This document shows, piece by piece, positions 32,270 to 42,093 of a stretch of 64,000 bases of DNA (its first letter is position 1; each line of letters opens with the position of its first letter). The notes beneath the pieces were generated by a model. It was not told the DNA's origin and ran no database searches. It worked only from the letters and a program-made list of their open reading frames with translations. The stretch is taken from NCBI RefSeq assembly GCF_001704295.1, contig NZ_CP012334.1:2926084-2990083 (forward strand). Reading direction: 5' to 3'. The stretch comes from Bordetella sp. H567. Its GTDB lineage: Bacteria; Pseudomonadota; Gammaproteobacteria; Burkholderiales; Burkholderiaceae_B. A program made the position numbers and the translations under genes.

Positions 32270-33412
32270 ATGCGAATCACCGATCTCAAAGCCGTCCCAA
32301 TCTCCTTTCCTGTTCCGGAGAACAAATCCGTGCGCCTGGGCATCGGCCGCAGCGTCAAGCGCGACGCCGTGCTGGTGCGCGTGGAGACCGACGAAGGCGT
32401 CGTCGGCTGGGGCGAAGCCCATCACGGCCGCTGCCCTGGCGCCATCGCCAAACTGATCGATACCACCATGCGTGAACTGGTCCTGGGCATGGACCCGCGT
32501 GACGTCAGCGGCGTCACGGCGCGGGTCCTGAAGATGCAGTTCGCCAGCCACGGCATGGGCGCCGCCGCCGCGCTGGCCTTGAGCGGGGTGGACCTGGCGC
32601 TGTGGGACATCCGCTGCCAGCTCACCGGATGGCCGCTGTATCGCCTGCTGGGCGGCGCCGCGCGGCCGGTCAAGGCCTATGCGGGCGGGATCGCGCTGGG
32701 CTGGCAGGCGCCCGAAAGCCTGGCGCAGGAAGCCCTGGGCCTGGTGGAGCAAGGCTACCGCGCCCTGAAGCTGCGCGTCGGGGACACGCCGGCACGCGAC
32801 ATCGCGCGCGTGCGCGCCGTGCGGGCGGCGGTGGGCGAAGACATCGACATCCTGGTCGACGCGAATACGAACTATCGCATCGAGGACGTGCGCCGCGTCA
32901 TGCCGGCCTACGATGAATGCCAGGTCGTCTGGCTTGAAGAGCCCTTTCCCGCCCATGATCATCACGCCTACGCGGTGGCCGCCCGGCTGGGACGCGTCCC
33001 GCTGGCCGCCGGTGAAAACCACTACACCCGCTACGAATTCGGCCCGCTGCTGGCATCGGGCAGCGTGGGATACGTGCAGCCCGACCTGTCCAAGGTGGGC
33101 GGCGTGACCGAGGCGATGCGCGTGGCCGCCATGGCCGGCGCGCTGAAACTGACGGTGAACCCGCATACGTCGGCAACCGCGATCAATATGGCGACGTCCA
33201 TCCATTACCTGTGCGCGGTGGACAATCCCGGCTACTTCGAGGCGGACGTCACGGCGCTGAATCCCTTCCGGGACGAGATGATGGACCAGGCGCCGTATGC
33301 GCTGGATCAGGACGGCTGCGTACAGCCGCACGACGGCGTGGGCATCGGCCTGCGCATCGACCAGGACTTCCTGGCCGCCCATCCGTTGATCGAAGGGCCT
33401 TGCTACGTGTAA
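32270..33412 (+). CDS. Mandelate racemase/muconate lactonizing enzyme family protein
   Basis: A 380-residue enolase-superfamily member that ends the operon. The base motif is KxR (ALKLRVGD) where the two other subgroups here have KxK. Metal ligands are in ILVDANTNY, WLEEPFPAHD and AAGENHYTRYEF, and NPHTSATAINMA supplies the late His. The change at the second base position implies different stereochemistry or a one-base mechanism compared with its operon partner at 29231. The start ATG 32270 follows GAGAGGAAG. Confidence 0.9.
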   Translation: MRITDLKAVPISFPVPENKSVRLGIGRSVKRDAVLVRVETDEGVVGWGEAHHGRCPGAIAKLIDTTMRELVLGMDPRDVSGVTARVLKMQFASHGMGAAAALALSGVDLALWDIRCQLTGWPLYRLLGGAARPVKAYAGGIALGWQAPESLAQEALGLVEQGYRALKLRVGDTPARDIARVRAVRAAVGEDIDILVDANTNYRIEDVRRVMPAYDECQVVWLEEPFPAHDHHAYAVAARLGRVPLAAGENHYTRYEFGPLLASGSVGYVQPDLSKVGGVTEAMRVAAMAGALKLTVNPHTSATAINMATSIHYLCAVDNPGYFEADVTALNPFRDEMMDQAPYALDQDGCVQPHDGVGIGLRIDQDFLAAHPLIEGPCYV

Positions 33413-33435
33413 GCCGGACCACGGCATCGACCGGG

Positions 33436-34347
33436 CTATATAAGGCTGGTCGCGCCGCGCGCCCGCGCGAATTCGGCCAGGCTTTTCAGCATGAGCTCGT
33501 GCATGTGTACCGCGGCCGGCAGCAGCGATTGCTCAGCGCGCCGCAGCGTACCGATGATGCGCGTCACGCGCGGCGCGGTCAGCGGCACGAAGGCCAATCC
33601 GTGCGACGCCGGCGGACGCGCCAAGGTCGGCAGTACGGTAATGCCCAATCCGGCCTGAACCGCGGCGATGAGCGAGCCGCGATTCTGCAAGACGAGATCG
33701 GGCGTTTCCAGCCACCTGCCCAGATCATGCCCCTGCAAGGCATGAAAAGTGGTGTTGCTGATCAGCGTCTCGTCGCGCAAGGCTTTCCACGGCACCGATT
33801 TGCCCGCCGCCGCGATGCGATGATCGGGCCTGCAGACCACCCCGAAGGTATCGCGCGCCACCGGCGTGGCGCGCAGCAGCACGTTGGGTGTCGCCAGGCC
33901 GGCCACACCCAGTTCCGCCAGGCCACTTTCCACCATTTCCGCCACGCGCGGCGAGGACACGTCGGCGGCGTGGATCTTGACCCCAGGATGCGCCTGGCGA
34001 TAGCGGCGCAGGATGCCGGGCAGCCATTCCTCGGCCAGCGAGGGCATCAAGGACAGCGTCACCGACCCCTGCTCGCCCCGAACGATGCGGCGCATCTCGT
34101 TCTGCACCCGGTCGTGCACCGTGATCAGTTCAGTCAGCAGCGGCAGCAGCGCCTGGCCCAAGGGCGTCAAGCGCGCCTGATGGCCGTCCTCGAACAATTG
34201 GCCACCGGCTTCCTCCTGCAGGGCGCGCATGGCCAGGGTGATGGCGGCCTGCGAACGATGGGTTTCCAAGGCCGCGACGCGGAAGCTCTGGTTGCGGGCG
34301 GCGATGACGAACTGGCGCAATTGCTGGATCTTGAGCGGCGCGGCCAT
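33436..34347 (-). CDS. LysR-family transcriptional regulator
   Basis: A 303-residue LysR protein: winged helix at 5-65 (LRQFVIAARNQSFRVAALE, then SQAAITLAMRALQEEAGG), effector domain from ~92. Its promoter region (34348-34493) is shared with the divergent polysaccharide deacetylase gene and contains an AATTTT-N7-AAAATT repeat, so it probably controls the deacetylase/Bug pair. Its 3' end converges on the MR/MLE operon with 23 bases between stops. Confidence 0.9.
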   Translation of the reverse strand: MAAPLKIQQLRQFVIAARNQSFRVAALETHRSQAAITLAMRALQEEAGGQLFEDGHQARLTPLGQALLPLLTELITVHDRVQNEMRRIVRGEQGSVTLSLMPSLAEEWLPGILRRYRQAHPGVKIHAADVSSPRVAEMVESGLAELGVAGLATPNVLLRATPVARDTFGVVCRPDHRIAAAGKSVPWKALRDETLISNTTFHALQGHDLGRWLETPDLVLQNRGSLIAAVQAGLGITVLPTLARPPASHGLAFVPLTAPRVTRIIGTLRRAEQSLLPAAVHMHELMLKSLAEFARARGATSLI

Positions 34348-34368
34348 GGCAAGTCCCTAGGAAACCTT

Positions 34369-34387
34369 AATTTTAATTATGAAAATT
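34369..34387. promoter_or_regulatory. Candidate LysR operator
   Basis: AATTTT (34369-34374) and AAAATT (34382-34387) form a perfect inverted repeat with a 7-base spacer, 22-40 bases before the LysR start. It is AT-rich in a GC-rich region and positioned for autoregulation and activation of the divergent gene. Confidence 0.45.
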
Positions 34388-34493
34388 CAAATTGTGTTTG
34401 GAGCGCCCGAATCGCATAGTGCAGGCGGCGCGGTTGCACATTGCCGCGAATGAACGGCTGCCCCCCCTGACGCAACCTTTTTCCGGATGCACG

Positions 34494-35348
34494 ATGCCCT
34501 CCACCCCTACGCTATGGCCCAATGGCGCCCGTACCGCCGTCGTCCTGACATTCCTGGTTGAAAGCTGGTCCGAGGGCAAGGCCCCGCCCTATTCCCCGAT
34601 GACCAGCCCGCCCAGGCCCGGCGCCCTGGACTTGACGGGCATTCAATGGTCCGAATACGGCGCCCGGGCGGGCGCCTATCGGCTCATGCGCCTGGCGCGC
34701 GACCATGGCCTGCCCGCCACCTTCTGCGTCAACGCCCGCGTGGCGGAGCTGTTCCCGGCCGTGGTCAAGCAGATCGTCAAATCAGGCTTCGAACTGGCCG
34801 GCCACAACTATGCGCAGGATCAAGTGCTGCCCGGCTTGAACGAGCGGGAAGAGCGGGACGTGATCCACGGCAGCCTGGATATCCTGGAACGCGTGTCAGG
34901 CGTGCGTCCGTGCGGCTGGCTGAGCTCGACGATCGCGGTCACGGAGCGCACGTCCTCGCTGCTCGCCGAGGCCGGCATGCTGTGGCACGGCGATTACAAC
35001 TATCTGGACCTGCCCTGCAAGCTGGATACGCCCAAGGGCCGCCTGGTGGCGATCCCGCACAGCGACTATGCCGACAACCGCGTGCTGCGGGCCTCGCCGC
35101 GCGATTTCCTGCAGTGCTACCTGGACACCTTCGAATACCTGCACCGCAAGGAACCGAACGGATTCATCAACATCACGATGCATGGCCACTTCGGCGGGCG
35201 TCCGCTGATCAGCGCCATGCTGGATCGGATCCTGACCCAGCTGCGCGCCTTTCCGGATGTCTGGTTCCCCCGCCATGACGAACTGGCGCACTGGGTAAAC
35301 CGCAACGATATCCGCGAACTGAGCTACGCCGACCGCTTCGAACTCTAG
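34494..35348 (+). CDS. Polysaccharide deacetylase family protein (PuuE-like)
   Basis: A 284-residue carbohydrate-esterase-4 fold protein from ATG 34494. It has ARAGAYRLMRLARDHGLPATF (NodB-type core), ELAGHNYAQDQVLP with a metal-ligand His, and FINITMHGHFGGRP near the end. The layout follows the allantoinase/PuuE and peptidoglycan-deacetylase-like cytoplasmic branch, and there is no signal peptide. The adjacent Bug receptor suggests it acts on a small imported amide. The frame is open upstream to 34392 but that part is unrelated. Confidence 0.87.
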   Translation: MPSTPTLWPNGARTAVVLTFLVESWSEGKAPPYSPMTSPPRPGALDLTGIQWSEYGARAGAYRLMRLARDHGLPATFCVNARVAELFPAVVKQIVKSGFELAGHNYAQDQVLPGLNEREERDVIHGSLDILERVSGVRPCGWLSSTIAVTERTSSLLAEAGMLWHGDYNYLDLPCKLDTPKGRLVAIPHSDYADNRVLRASPRDFLQCYLDTFEYLHRKEPNGFINITMHGHFGGRPLISAMLDRILTQLRAFPDVWFPRHDELAHWVNRNDIRELSYADRFEL

Positions 35349-35445
35349 CCGTGACGGCAGGCCGGCGCCAGCGCGCGCGACGGCCCGGGCAGGCGAGCCG
35401 GATGCGCGAACAGAAAGGCCCGCTGGCTGGCCCCGAGGAGACATC

Positions 35446-36417
35446 ATGAAGCCCATCATCCGTCTTGCCGTCGCAGCCCTGTGCGCCCTGCCGCTTCCGG
35501 CCTGGAGCCAGTCCTCCTATCCGGACCACGCCATCCGCATGGTGGTTCCCTTCGCGGTCGGCGGCGCCGCCGATACGGTGGCGCGGTCCATCGCGCAGCG
35601 CATGGGCATGGACATGGGGCAAAGCGTGATCGTCGACAACCGCGCCGGCGGCAATAGCCTGATCGGCTCGGATTTCGTGGCCCGCGCGCAGCCGGACGGT
35701 TATACCCTGCTGATGCAGGTGGGACCGCCGCACACCACGCTGCCCTTCTTTACCCGCAACATGCCCTTCGATCCAGTCAAGGACTTCACCCCCATCGCCG
35801 TTGTCGGCACGGCGCCGCAGGCGCTGGTGGTCAATGCGTCCTTGCCTATCGGCAACATCAAGGAGCTGATCGCCTATGCGAAGGCGCATCCGGGAAAGAT
35901 GTCCTATGCCACGGCTGGCATAGGCACGTCGCAGCATCTGGGCGGGCAGCTGCTCAACGCCATGGCGGGCATCGACCTGATGCACGTGCCCTACAAGGGC
36001 GGCGCGCCGGCACTGAACGACGTCGTGGGCGGCCAGGTGCCGGTCGGCATCCTGGTGCTGTCCAACGTCCTGCCCTTCGTCAAGACAGGCAAGCTGAGGG
36101 TGCTGGGCGTACTGGAGGCGCAACGCGCCAAGGCCGCCCCCGATGTCCCGACCTTGGCCGAAGCAGGCGTACCAGGCTTTGCGTTGCCCAATACCTGGGT
36201 CGGCCTGCTGGCCCCGGCAAAGATGCCGCCACAGGTGGTCGCGAGGCTGCACGACGAAGTCGAAAAGGCGATGCGCACGCCAGCCGTGCGCGAACAACTG
36301 GACACCGCCGGCTTCGAAGTGGCCGGCGGTTCGGCCGCGGACTTCGATCGGCTGATACGGAGCGGGACCTCGGTGTATCAAGGCATCGTGGAAAAGGCCG
36401 GCATCCGGCCGGAGTGA
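35446..36417 (+). CDS. Bug-type (TctC-like) receptor
   Basis: A 323-residue periplasmic receptor. The Sec signal ends near LPAWS-Q (residue ~20). Family motifs are VPFAVGGAADTVARSIAQ, IVDNRAGGNSLIG and QPDGYTL. GAGGAGA precedes the ATG. It lies 97 bases after the deacetylase and may share its control by the LysR at 33436. No transporter membrane components are present. Confidence 0.93.
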   Translation: MKPIIRLAVAALCALPLPAWSQSSYPDHAIRMVVPFAVGGAADTVARSIAQRMGMDMGQSVIVDNRAGGNSLIGSDFVARAQPDGYTLLMQVGPPHTTLPFFTRNMPFDPVKDFTPIAVVGTAPQALVVNASLPIGNIKELIAYAKAHPGKMSYATAGIGTSQHLGGQLLNAMAGIDLMHVPYKGGAPALNDVVGGQVPVGILVLSNVLPFVKTGKLRVLGVLEAQRAKAAPDVPTLAEAGVPGFALPNTWVGLLAPAKMPPQVVARLHDEVEKAMRTPAVREQLDTAGFEVAGGSAADFDRLIRSGTSVYQGIVEKAGIRPE

Positions 36418-36513
36418 AGCGACGCGACACCATGGCCGGCACTACGGCCCACGGGCCGCCGCGGTACCAGACGACGGCCGGTCGTACAATTCGCCTTCAC
36501 TAGCCTGACATGA

Positions 36514-36538
36514 GCCCCGCGTCGGATCGGCGCGGGGC
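36514..36538 (+). terminator. Strong hairpin between Bug gene and Hsp70-like gene
   Basis: GCCCCGCG (36514-36521) pairs with CGCGGGGC (36531-36538) around a 9-base loop and ends 10 bases before ATG 36549. A TACAAT -10-like hexamer lies at 36485-36490, so the stem may lie in the Hsp70-like gene's own leader. It could be a terminator for the Bug transcript or an attenuating structure over the ribosome-binding site. Confidence 0.45.
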
Positions 36539-36548
36539 GTTCGCATTT

Positions 36549-37814
36549 ATGACTATCCCCTCGCCCGCGCTTGCCTGCGGGATCGATTTCGGCACTTCCA
36601 ATTCCGCCGTGGGTTGGAAACGGCCCGGCCATGCTCCCCTGCTGCCGCTCGAAGACGGCAAGCCGACGATGCCGTCGGCGATTTTCTTCCATGACGAAGA
36701 CGCGGCGGTCAGCTACGGACGCGCCGCGCTGGCCGACTACCTGGCCGGCTACGATGGTCGCCTGATGCGATCCATGAAAAACCTGCTGGGCAGTTCCCTG
36801 ATCGACGGCCACACGGAGATCCGCGGACGCGGGGTGCCGTTCCGCGCGCTGCTGACCCACTTCATCGCACAGTTGCGGCTGCGCGCGCAGGAGGCCGCGG
36901 GCCGCGAATTCACATCGGCGGTATTCGGCCGGCCGGCCTACTTCGTGGATGGCGATGCGGCCGCCGACCAGCTCGCGCAGGACACGCTGGGCGAAATCGC
37001 CGCGGCGGTGGGATTCACCCATGTCGAATTCCAGTACGAACCCCTGGCCGCGGCGTTCGACTACGAATCCCAGATCTCCCGCGAGGAACTCGTCCTGGTC
37101 ATCGACATCGGCGGCGGCACTTCCGATTTCTCGCTGATCCGCCTTGGCCCTGGCCGCGCGGCCATGCCGGACCGGCGCGCGGACATCCTGGCCCATGGCG
37201 GCGTCCATATCGGCGGCGGGGACTTCGACCGGCAATTGAGCCTGCATAGCTTCATGCCGCTGCTGGGCTTGGGCCGCCAGCTGCGCAGCGGCAAGGACGT
37301 GCCGTCCACGCAGTACTTCAACCTGGCCTCCTGGCATACGATCAACTTCGCGTACACCAACAAAGCCTGGGAGCATCTCTCCTACATTCACGCCAATGCC
37401 GCGGAGCGCGACAAGATCGAATTGCTGCTGCACCTGGTCAAGGAACGTGCGGGACACTGGCTGGCGCTGCAGGTGGAAAAGGCCAAGATAGAACTTTCCG
37501 AGGCCGCATCCACCTGCGCGGACCTTGGACGCATCGCCGGCGGCCTCGCCCTGGACCTGACACGCGCGGACCTGGAGCGCGCCACCGCCCCCTTGATCGA
37601 CCGCATAGAGAATACCGTCGCCGCCCTGCTGCGCGATGCGGATGTCGCCGCGCAAGGCATCGATACCGTATTCTTCACTGGCGGTTCCAGCAGGATTTCG
37701 CGATTGCGCGAACGCATTTCCGCGCTGCTGCCCCACGCGCGCAGCGTCGAAGGCGACCTCTTCGGCAGCATTGGTGCCGGTTTGGCGCTGGATGCGGCAC
37801 GCAAATTCGGCTGA
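36549..37814 (+). CDS. Hsp70-like ATPase (YegD type) lacking a substrate-binding domain
   Basis: A 421-residue protein from ATG 36549. It holds the actin/Hsp70 ATPase: phosphate-1 motif CGIDFGTSNSAVG (~10-22), phosphate-2 VIDIGGGTSDFS, and the adenosine motif FTGGSSRISRLRE near the C-terminus. It stops where a DnaK would begin its peptide-binding domain, so it matches the YegD class of putative chaperone-like ATPases of unknown role. Large family-specific inserts follow phosphate-2. It stands alone with a GC hairpin in or before its leader. Confidence 0.88.
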   Translation: MTIPSPALACGIDFGTSNSAVGWKRPGHAPLLPLEDGKPTMPSAIFFHDEDAAVSYGRAALADYLAGYDGRLMRSMKNLLGSSLIDGHTEIRGRGVPFRALLTHFIAQLRLRAQEAAGREFTSAVFGRPAYFVDGDAAADQLAQDTLGEIAAAVGFTHVEFQYEPLAAAFDYESQISREELVLVIDIGGGTSDFSLIRLGPGRAAMPDRRADILAHGGVHIGGGDFDRQLSLHSFMPLLGLGRQLRSGKDVPSTQYFNLASWHTINFAYTNKAWEHLSYIHANAAERDKIELLLHLVKERAGHWLALQVEKAKIELSEAASTCADLGRIAGGLALDLTRADLERATAPLIDRIENTVAALLRDADVAAQGIDTVFFTGGSSRISRLRERISALLPHARSVEGDLFGSIGAGLALDAARKFG

Positions 37815-37886
37815 GCCGGATGCGAGCGCCGGATGGACGACGGGTGTTAATCTGCCCGTGATCTCGCCCAACATCGGGAGAACATC

Positions 37887-38435
37887 ATGGCCAGATGGCT
37901 ATCCTTGCTGGTTTTCCTGCTCCTGGGCTGCGCCGCCCACGGCGATAAGCGTTACACCGCGGATGGGCACCCGACGGCGGGCCGGCCAGATGCCGGCAAA
38001 GAGAGGATATCGATGGCACAGGCATGGCAGTATCAGGTGCGGATGAACGTTTCCCAGGAACTGGCCGATGCATACCGGGAAAAACGGAACACGCCGCAGC
38101 TCGCGAGGCTGTACGCGGTGCTGGCCACGCATCACGCGACGTTCATTTCCCAGTACGACGCCTTCGCCGGCTATGTGGCCGAAGCCGAGCGTGAAGGTGT
38201 CCAGGGATACCCGCTGTACCAATGGACGTTGGACACCATCCGGAATCCCGCCAAGCAGTCGAAGTACCAGCGGGTTTTCACGGTGTACGTGGGGGACAAG
38301 GCCGTCTACGGCGAGGACGTCGCGGATGCCTTGCGCGCGGACTTGTCGGCGCTGGGTGAGCCGGCCGGTATCCTGGAGGTGACGAAGCTCGACACCAATC
38401 CGGCCAACAGTCCGCAGCCGCCGGGCAAGCGCTAG
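37887..38435 (+). CDS. Small putative lipoprotein of unknown function
   Basis: A 182-residue protein. The signal MARWLSLLVFLLLGCAAHG carries a lipobox-like LLLGC with Cys at 15, so membrane anchoring is likely. The rest is hydrophilic with several helices (WQYQVRMNVSQELADAYREK, then LARLYAVLATHHATFISQYD) and no domain I know. An internal Met at residue 43 (MAQAWQYQ) could start a cytoplasmic 140-residue form; the segment from there to the end looks the most conserved. Its end is 12 bases from the convergent oxidase subunit IV gene. Confidence 0.7.
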   Translation: MARWLSLLVFLLLGCAAHGDKRYTADGHPTAGRPDAGKERISMAQAWQYQVRMNVSQELADAYREKRNTPQLARLYAVLATHHATFISQYDAFAGYVAEAEREGVQGYPLYQWTLDTIRNPAKQSKYQRVFTVYVGDKAVYGEDVADALRADLSALGEPAGILEVTKLDTNPANSPQPPGKR

Positions 38436-38447
38436 CCCGATCGTGCG

Positions 38448-38789
38448 CTAGCGCGATATGGCAGGGGCGCCCGCCCGCGGAACGTCGGGCCGGCCGTCGC
38501 GGGTGTAGTAGTCCACGCCGCTGAGCGCGAACATGACGATCAACATGGTCGCCGCGATGATGCCGATCATGCGGGGTACGGCATAGGGGCTGGCCAGGTG
38601 CATGAAGAACACCGCGATCAGCACGGCCTTGATGGCGGCGATCAGGATGTTGATGGCCATGTTGGCCGCGCCCAGCGGAATATAGGCCGTGCCGACGGTC
38701 AGCGCGGCGAACAGCACCAGCGCAAGCCACACGGCCAGTACGCCCAGCAGCCGCCTTCGAAGTTCGGGCGTCAGGGTACCGCCGCTCAT
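38448..38789 (-). CDS. Cytochrome c oxidase subunit IV (CoxD/CtaF-like)
   Basis: A 113-residue membrane protein with three hydrophobic segments (WLALVLFAALTVGTAYIPLG, INILIAAIKAVLIAVFFMHL, GIIAATMLIVMFALSGVDYY). The KAVLIAVFFMHL core is typical of the small subunit IV of caa3 and bo3 oxidases, which aids assembly of the catalytic subunit. AAGGAGATCATC precedes its ATG. It is the last gene of the 38448-50745 respiratory operon. Confidence 0.9.
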   Translation of the reverse strand: MSGGTLTPELRRRLLGVLAVWLALVLFAALTVGTAYIPLGAANMAINILIAAIKAVLIAVFFMHLASPYAVPRMIGIIAATMLIVMFALSGVDYYTRDGRPDVPRAGAPAISR

Positions 38790-38850
38790 GATGATCTCCT
38801 TGCCACGCTCGAATTCCCCGCCCGAGATCGCGCAGCCGTCGCGCCGTCCG

Positions 38851-39483
38851 TCATGACGCCCTCCCCGCCAGGTACAGGATGGGAAAGAGGAACACCCACA
38901 CGATATCGACGAAATGCCAGTAGAGGCCGGTGGCTTCCAGCCGCCGCAGCACCGGAACGGCCGGCGCCCGCGCGGCCTGGCGCAAGACGGCCAGCACCAG
39001 GCAGATGCCCACCGTCAGGTGGACCGCGTGCAGCCCGGTGGCGACGAAATAGAGGAAAAAGAACAGCCGCGCGCCGGCTTCCCCGGCCAGGCCGGCCGCA
39101 TGGAAGCCCGCGGCGGGAAAAAGGCCTTCCCGCACATCCTTGACGTACTCGTAGCCCTTGATGGCCAGGAACACGCAGCCCAGCACGACCGTCAGCCACA
39201 TCAGCCGCCGCGCCAGGCGCATGGCGCCGCCGCGCGCGCACTCGGTCGACGACGCGATCGCGGCGCTGCTGGTCAGCAGCACCATCGTATTGATCGTACC
39301 CAGCACCACGTCGGTATGATGACTGGCCGCGGTGAAGGCGTGCGGCAGATGCAGGCGGCCGACCGCGTAGGCCAAGAAGATGGGCCCGAAGAACATCATC
39401 TCGGTGGCCAGGAACACCCACATGCCCAGGCGCGCCTGGTAGGCGCGCGCGGTGTCCGGCAGGTCCAGGGCGGTCTCGCTCAT
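38851..39483 (-). CDS. ctaE: Cytochrome c oxidase subunit III
   Basis: A 210-residue subunit III with about five membrane segments, as in short caa3-type forms. It has [20 protein letters not shown], the [19 protein letters not shown] region, and the late [14 protein letters not shown] and [20 protein letters not shown] start it at ATG 39483 (MSETALDL), just after AGGAG; the longer frame is not oxidase-like. It is in order between subunits I and IV. Confidence 0.94.
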   Translation of the reverse strand: MSETALDLPDTARAYQARLGMWVFLATEMMFFGPIFLAYAVGRLHLPHAFTAASHHTDVVLGTINTMVLLTSSAAIASSTECARGGAMRLARRLMWLTVVLGCVFLAIKGYEYVKDVREGLFPAAGFHAAGLAGEAGARLFFFLYFVATGLHAVHLTVGICLVLAVLRQAARAPAVPVLRRLEATGLYWHFVDIVWVFLFPILYLAGRAS

Positions 39484-39556
39484 GGGGAACTCCTGTAGGC
39501 CGCGCTCACACGGGTTCCCCTGGCGGGACCCGCGAGCCATGGCTGGCACGCAGGGT

Positions 39557-41149
39557 TCATGAAGCGCTCCTCGACGCATAGTCATAGGGATCATGGCCGC
39601 CATCGGGCGGCGTGTCGAAATTGTTCTTGGGCGGCGGCGAGCGCGTATGCCATTCCAGGCCGCTGGCGTCCCAGGGGTTGTCGCCCGCAGGCTGCCCGCG
39701 GAACCACGACCACAGCAGGTAGCACAGCGGCAGCAGATAGCCCACCGCCAGCACCGCCGCGCCCATGGACGACAGGATATTCAGGACCTGGAATTCCGGC
39801 GGGTAAGCATGGTAGCGGCGCGGCATGCCGTCATAGCCCAGGATGTATTGCGGAAAGAACGTCAGGTTGAAGCCGAAGAAAATCGTGACGGCGGCGATGC
39901 GCCCCAGCATTTCCGGGTACATGCGCCCGCTGATCTTCGGCCACCAGAAATGCAGCCCACCCAGGTAGGCCATGACCGCGCCGCCCACCATGATGTAGTG
40001 GAAATGCGCGACGACGAAATAGGTGTCGGTGACGTGGACGTCGATGGCCAGCGTGGCCAGGAACAGGCCGGTCAGGCCGCCGATCATGAACAGCCCCACG
40101 AAACCCAGCGCGTACAACATGGGCGCGCCGAAGGTGATGGATCCCTTGTACAGGGTGGCTGTCCAGTTGAAGACCTTGATGGCCGACGGCACGGCCACCA
40201 TGAAGCTGAGCAGCGAAAACGTCATGTTGGCGTAGACGGACTGCCCGCTGACGAACATATGGTGTCCCCACACCAAAAAGCCGATCACCGCGATGCCGAT
40301 GATGGCATAGGCCATGCTGCGATAGCCGAAGACGCGCTTGCGCGCGAAGCAGGGAATGATCTCGCTGGCCACGCCCATGGCGGGCAGGACCATGATGTAC
40401 ACCGCCGGGTGGGAGTAGAACCAGAACAGATGCTGGAACAGCAGCGGATCGCCGCCCAGCTGCGGATCGAAGAAGCCGATGCCGAACAATCGCTCCGCGG
40501 CCAGCAGCAGCAGCGTGATGGCCAGCACCGGGGTGGCCAACACCAGGATGATGCTGGTGGCGTAGTTGGCCCAGACGAACAGCGGCAGGCGGAACCACCC
40601 CATGCCCGGCGCGCGCATCGTATGCACCGTGACGATGAAGTTCAGCCCCGTCAGGATGGACGAGAAGCCAACGATGAAGACGCCGAACAGCGTGATCACC
40701 ACGTTGCTGTGCGAGAACATCGTGGAAAACGGCGTATAGAACGTCCATCCCGTGTCCACGCCGCCCAGCACCAGCGCGGCGAGCGTAAAGGTGCCGCCGA
40801 TGACGTACAAGTACCAGCTCATCAGGTTCAGCCGCGGGAACGCCAGGTCCTCCGCGCCCAGCATGAGGGGAATCAGGAAATTGCCCAGCACCGACGGGAT
40901 GGACGGGATCAGGAACATCCACACCATGATCACGCCGTGCGCGGTGAACAGCTTGTTATAGGTGTCGGCGCTGACAAGATCCCCCTGGGGCGTCACCAGC
41001 TCCAGCCGCATCAGCGCGGCCGCGCAGCCGCCGATGGCGAAGAACGCCGTGATGCTGACGGCATACAGGATGGCGATGCGTTTGTGATCGTGCGTAAGCA
41101 GCCAGGATCGCAGGGAATAGCCGTCGTTCAAATAGGTGTGCAGGGTCAT
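39557..41149 (-). CDS. ctaD: Cytochrome c oxidase subunit I (caa3 type)
   Basis: A 530-residue catalytic subunit of 12 membrane helices. Heme ligands and CuB His are visible: [25 protein letters not shown] (His-Tyr crosslink pair), [10 protein letters not shown] and [12 protein letters not shown]. It reduces oxygen to water and pumps protons. The start at 41149 overlaps the stop of subunit II (ATGA); the frame remains open upstream but there it duplicates subunit II DNA out of frame. The C-terminus is short and soluble ([16 protein letters not shown]). Confidence 0.96.
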   Translation of the reverse strand: MTLHTYLNDGYSLRSWLLTHDHKRIAILYAVSITAFFAIGGCAAALMRLELVTPQGDLVSADTYNKLFTAHGVIMVWMFLIPSIPSVLGNFLIPLMLGAEDLAFPRLNLMSWYLYVIGGTFTLAALVLGGVDTGWTFYTPFSTMFSHSNVVITLFGVFIVGFSSILTGLNFIVTVHTMRAPGMGWFRLPLFVWANYATSIILVLATPVLAITLLLLAAERLFGIGFFDPQLGGDPLLFQHLFWFYSHPAVYIMVLPAMGVASEIIPCFARKRVFGYRSMAYAIIGIAVIGFLVWGHHMFVSGQSVYANMTFSLLSFMVAVPSAIKVFNWTATLYKGSITFGAPMLYALGFVGLFMIGGLTGLFLATLAIDVHVTDTYFVVAHFHYIMVGGAVMAYLGGLHFWWPKISGRMYPEMLGRIAAVTIFFGFNLTFFPQYILGYDGMPRRYHAYPPEFQVLNILSSMGAAVLAVGYLLPLCYLLWSWFRGQPAGDNPWDASGLEWHTRSPPPKNNFDTPPDGGHDPYDYASRSAS

Positions 41150-42093
41150 CGCGGGGCGGCCTCCTTGGGACGATCGGACTTCAGGTAGGCGATCAGCGCC
41201 ATCAGGTCCGGCTCGCTGAACTGGCCGGCGAACGAAGGCATGATGGGCGCGTAGCCCGCCACCACGTCCTTGCGCGGCTCCAGGATGGAATCCCGGATAT
41301 AGGTTTCGTCCGCGACGACCACGCGGCCGTCCTGCAGGAAGACGCGGCGGGCGAACAGGTGGTCCAGGTCGGGCGCATGGACGCTGGACCGGGCATCGTG
41401 GCAGCCCATGCATCCATGTTCGCGGAACAGCTGGTAGCCGCGCTGTACGAGGTCGGGTCCGTCCTGGCCCTGGGCCAGCCAGCGCGAGAACTGCTCGGGG
41501 GGCATGGCGACGATGCCGCCGCCCATGGCGGCATGGTCGGTACCGCAGAATTCCGCGCACAAGAGGTGATAGGTGCCGGCGCGGCTGGCGGTGAACCACA
41601 AGCTGGTGTAGCGACCCGGCAGCACGTCCTGCTTGACGCGGAACTCGGGGACGTAGAAGCTGTGGATGACGTCCTGCGAGCTCATCAGCAGGCGCACCGG
41701 CTTGCCGACGGGTACGTGCAACTCGTCGATTTCCCGCTTGCCGTTGGCATGCTGCACCGTCCACACCCATTGCTTGGCGACCACGTAGACCGGCATGGCG
41801 TCATCCGGCGGCCGCGTCAGGGCGCTGTAGTCGTAGGCGCCCCACAGGAACAGGCCGATGAAGGCCAGCAGCGGCGTGATCGTCCAGGTCCATTCCAGGC
41901 CATTGGCATGTTCCGGCGCATTGCGGCGATCCGCGCCCGAGCCCTTGCGGTAGCGTATGCAGAAGACGACGGCCAGCACGGTCAACAGCACGGCCATGAA
42001 GGCCGACAGGCCCAGCAGGCTGTAGAACAAGGCGTCCGTGCGGTGGGCGATCGCCGATGCGGCGGCCGGCATCAGGGTGGGCGTCGCGGTCAT
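41146..42093 (-). CDS. ctaC: Cytochrome c oxidase subunit II with fused cytochrome c domain (caa3 type)
   Basis: A 315-residue subunit II. Two membrane helices lie at ~22-46 and ~70-88. The cupredoxin domain has the CuA site His144 ([11 protein letters not shown]), Cys179, Glu181, Cys183, His187 and Met190 ([12 protein letters not shown]). The C-terminal ~100 residues are a cytochrome c domain with CMGCH at 228-232. Such a fusion defines caa3 oxidases and lets ACIII hand electrons to the oxidase without soluble cytochrome c. It overlaps both neighbours by ATGA. Confidence 0.96.
   Translation of the reverse strand: MTATPTLMPAAASAIAHRTDALFYSLLGLSAFMAVLLTVLAVVFCIRYRKGSGADRRNAPEHANGLEWTWTITPLLAFIGLFLWGAYDYSALTRPPDDAMPVYVVAKQWVWTVQHANGKREIDELHVPVGKPVRLLMSSQDVIHSFYVPEFRVKQDVLPGRYTSLWFTASRAGTYHLLCAEFCGTDHAAMGGGIVAMPPEQFSRWLAQGQDGPDLVQRGYQLFREHGCMGCHDARSSVHAPDLDHLFARRVFLQDGRVVVADETYIRDSILEPRKDVVAGYAPIMPSFAGQFSEPDLMALIAYLKSDRPKEAAPR

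Noticed and set aside
39593-41188. A 531-codon plus-strand frame opposite cytochrome oxidase subunit I
   Set aside because: The minus strand clearly encodes subunit I with all heme and copper ligands; the plus-strand translation has no recognisable features.
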